From NCBI RefSeq assembly GCF_001186125.1, contig NW_014040536.1, forward strand, positions 160,044 to 182,079: a DNA stretch of 22,036 nucleotides, written 5' to 3'. The first letter of the stretch is position 1. Every line of letters starts with the position of its first letter. This document shows positions 21,929-22,036 of this stretch, in pieces. The notes beneath the pieces are model-generated. The model saw nothing but the letters and a program-made list of their open reading frames with translations, ran no database searches and was not told the origin of the DNA. The translations under genes were made by a program, and so were the position numbers. This DNA is from Sphaeroforma arctica JP610. Lineage: Eukaryota; Opisthokonta; Ichthyosporea; Ichthyophonida.

Positions 21929-21963
<35 letters not shown>

Positions 21964-21984
21964 ACAATAATATAATAATAATAG

Positions 21985-22031
<47 letters not shown>

Positions 22032-22036
22032 ATATA
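21918..22036. repeat. (TA)n and (TAA)n microsatellite at right edge
   Basis: A TA tract of about 15 units (21931-21961) is followed by TAA/CAA repeats. A second TA tract (about 21988-22016) is again followed by TAA repeats, so the block has the form of two similar halves. It lies upstream of the first visible IDE exon and is therefore in an IDE intron that continues off the window. Confidence 0.9.

Noticed and set aside
1-22036. Transposons, LTR or virus-like elements, CRISPR arrays, bacterial operons
   Set aside because: No reverse transcriptase, integrase, transposase or capsid frame, no long terminal repeats and no spaced direct-repeat array could be seen.

Overview
The window is nuclear DNA from an intron-rich eukaryote. 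The evidence is GT-AG introns of about 150-870 bp, Kozak-like start contexts, a ribosome-biogenesis gene of eukaryotic type and large amounts of (CA)n/(TA)n microsatellite. Gene content suggests a unicellular opisthokont: an MPP10 that aligns with the human protein along its length, a fungal-type TYR1 and an insulin-degrading enzyme. An ichthyosporean-like protist such as Sphaeroforma, or an early-branching fungus, would fit. The organism itself is an inference.

Four protein-coding genes can be supported. (1) 184-990, minus: the first coding exon of an Arg/Ser/Asp/Lys-rich, SR-like protein that I cannot name; the rest lies off the left edge. (2) 3079-6480, minus: MPP10 (MPHOSPH10), component of the U3 snoRNP/SSU processome, complete in three exons, 709 residues. 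(3) 7189-11304, plus: prephenate dehydrogenase of the yeast Tyr1 type, complete in nine exons, 440 residues. (4) 12428-21808, minus: insulin-degrading enzyme (insulysin, peptidase family M16), 21 exons in the window, 1023 residues, missing its N-terminal part (including the HxxEH motif) beyond the right edge. Exon models for genes 2-4 were assembled by hand from splice sites and remembered family sequences, and the phases agree at every junction.

Layout: 1-182 is the start of an intron with a CA tract. 991-3078 is intergenic and holds about 1 kb of simple repeats, including a diverged tandem duplication. MPP10 and TYR1 are divergent across a 708 bp presumed shared promoter. TYR1 and IDE converge on a 1.1 kb spacer. 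The IDE introns hold most of the small oddities: a 17-base poly-C run, a 24 bp perfect palindrome, a 37 bp tandem duplication and a probable decayed partial copy of one IDE exon. The right edge is (TA)n/(TAA)n in an IDE intron.

The genes are not a functional cluster: ribosome assembly, tyrosine synthesis and peptide degradation are ordinary neighbours in a eukaryotic genome. The most notable biology is the fungal-type tyrosine-pathway enzyme, and the roughly 130-residue disordered insertion near the IDE C-terminus, which carries a PKA-type site. I saw no transposon, virus-derived element, tRNA, rRNA or CRISPR, and no convincing novel system.
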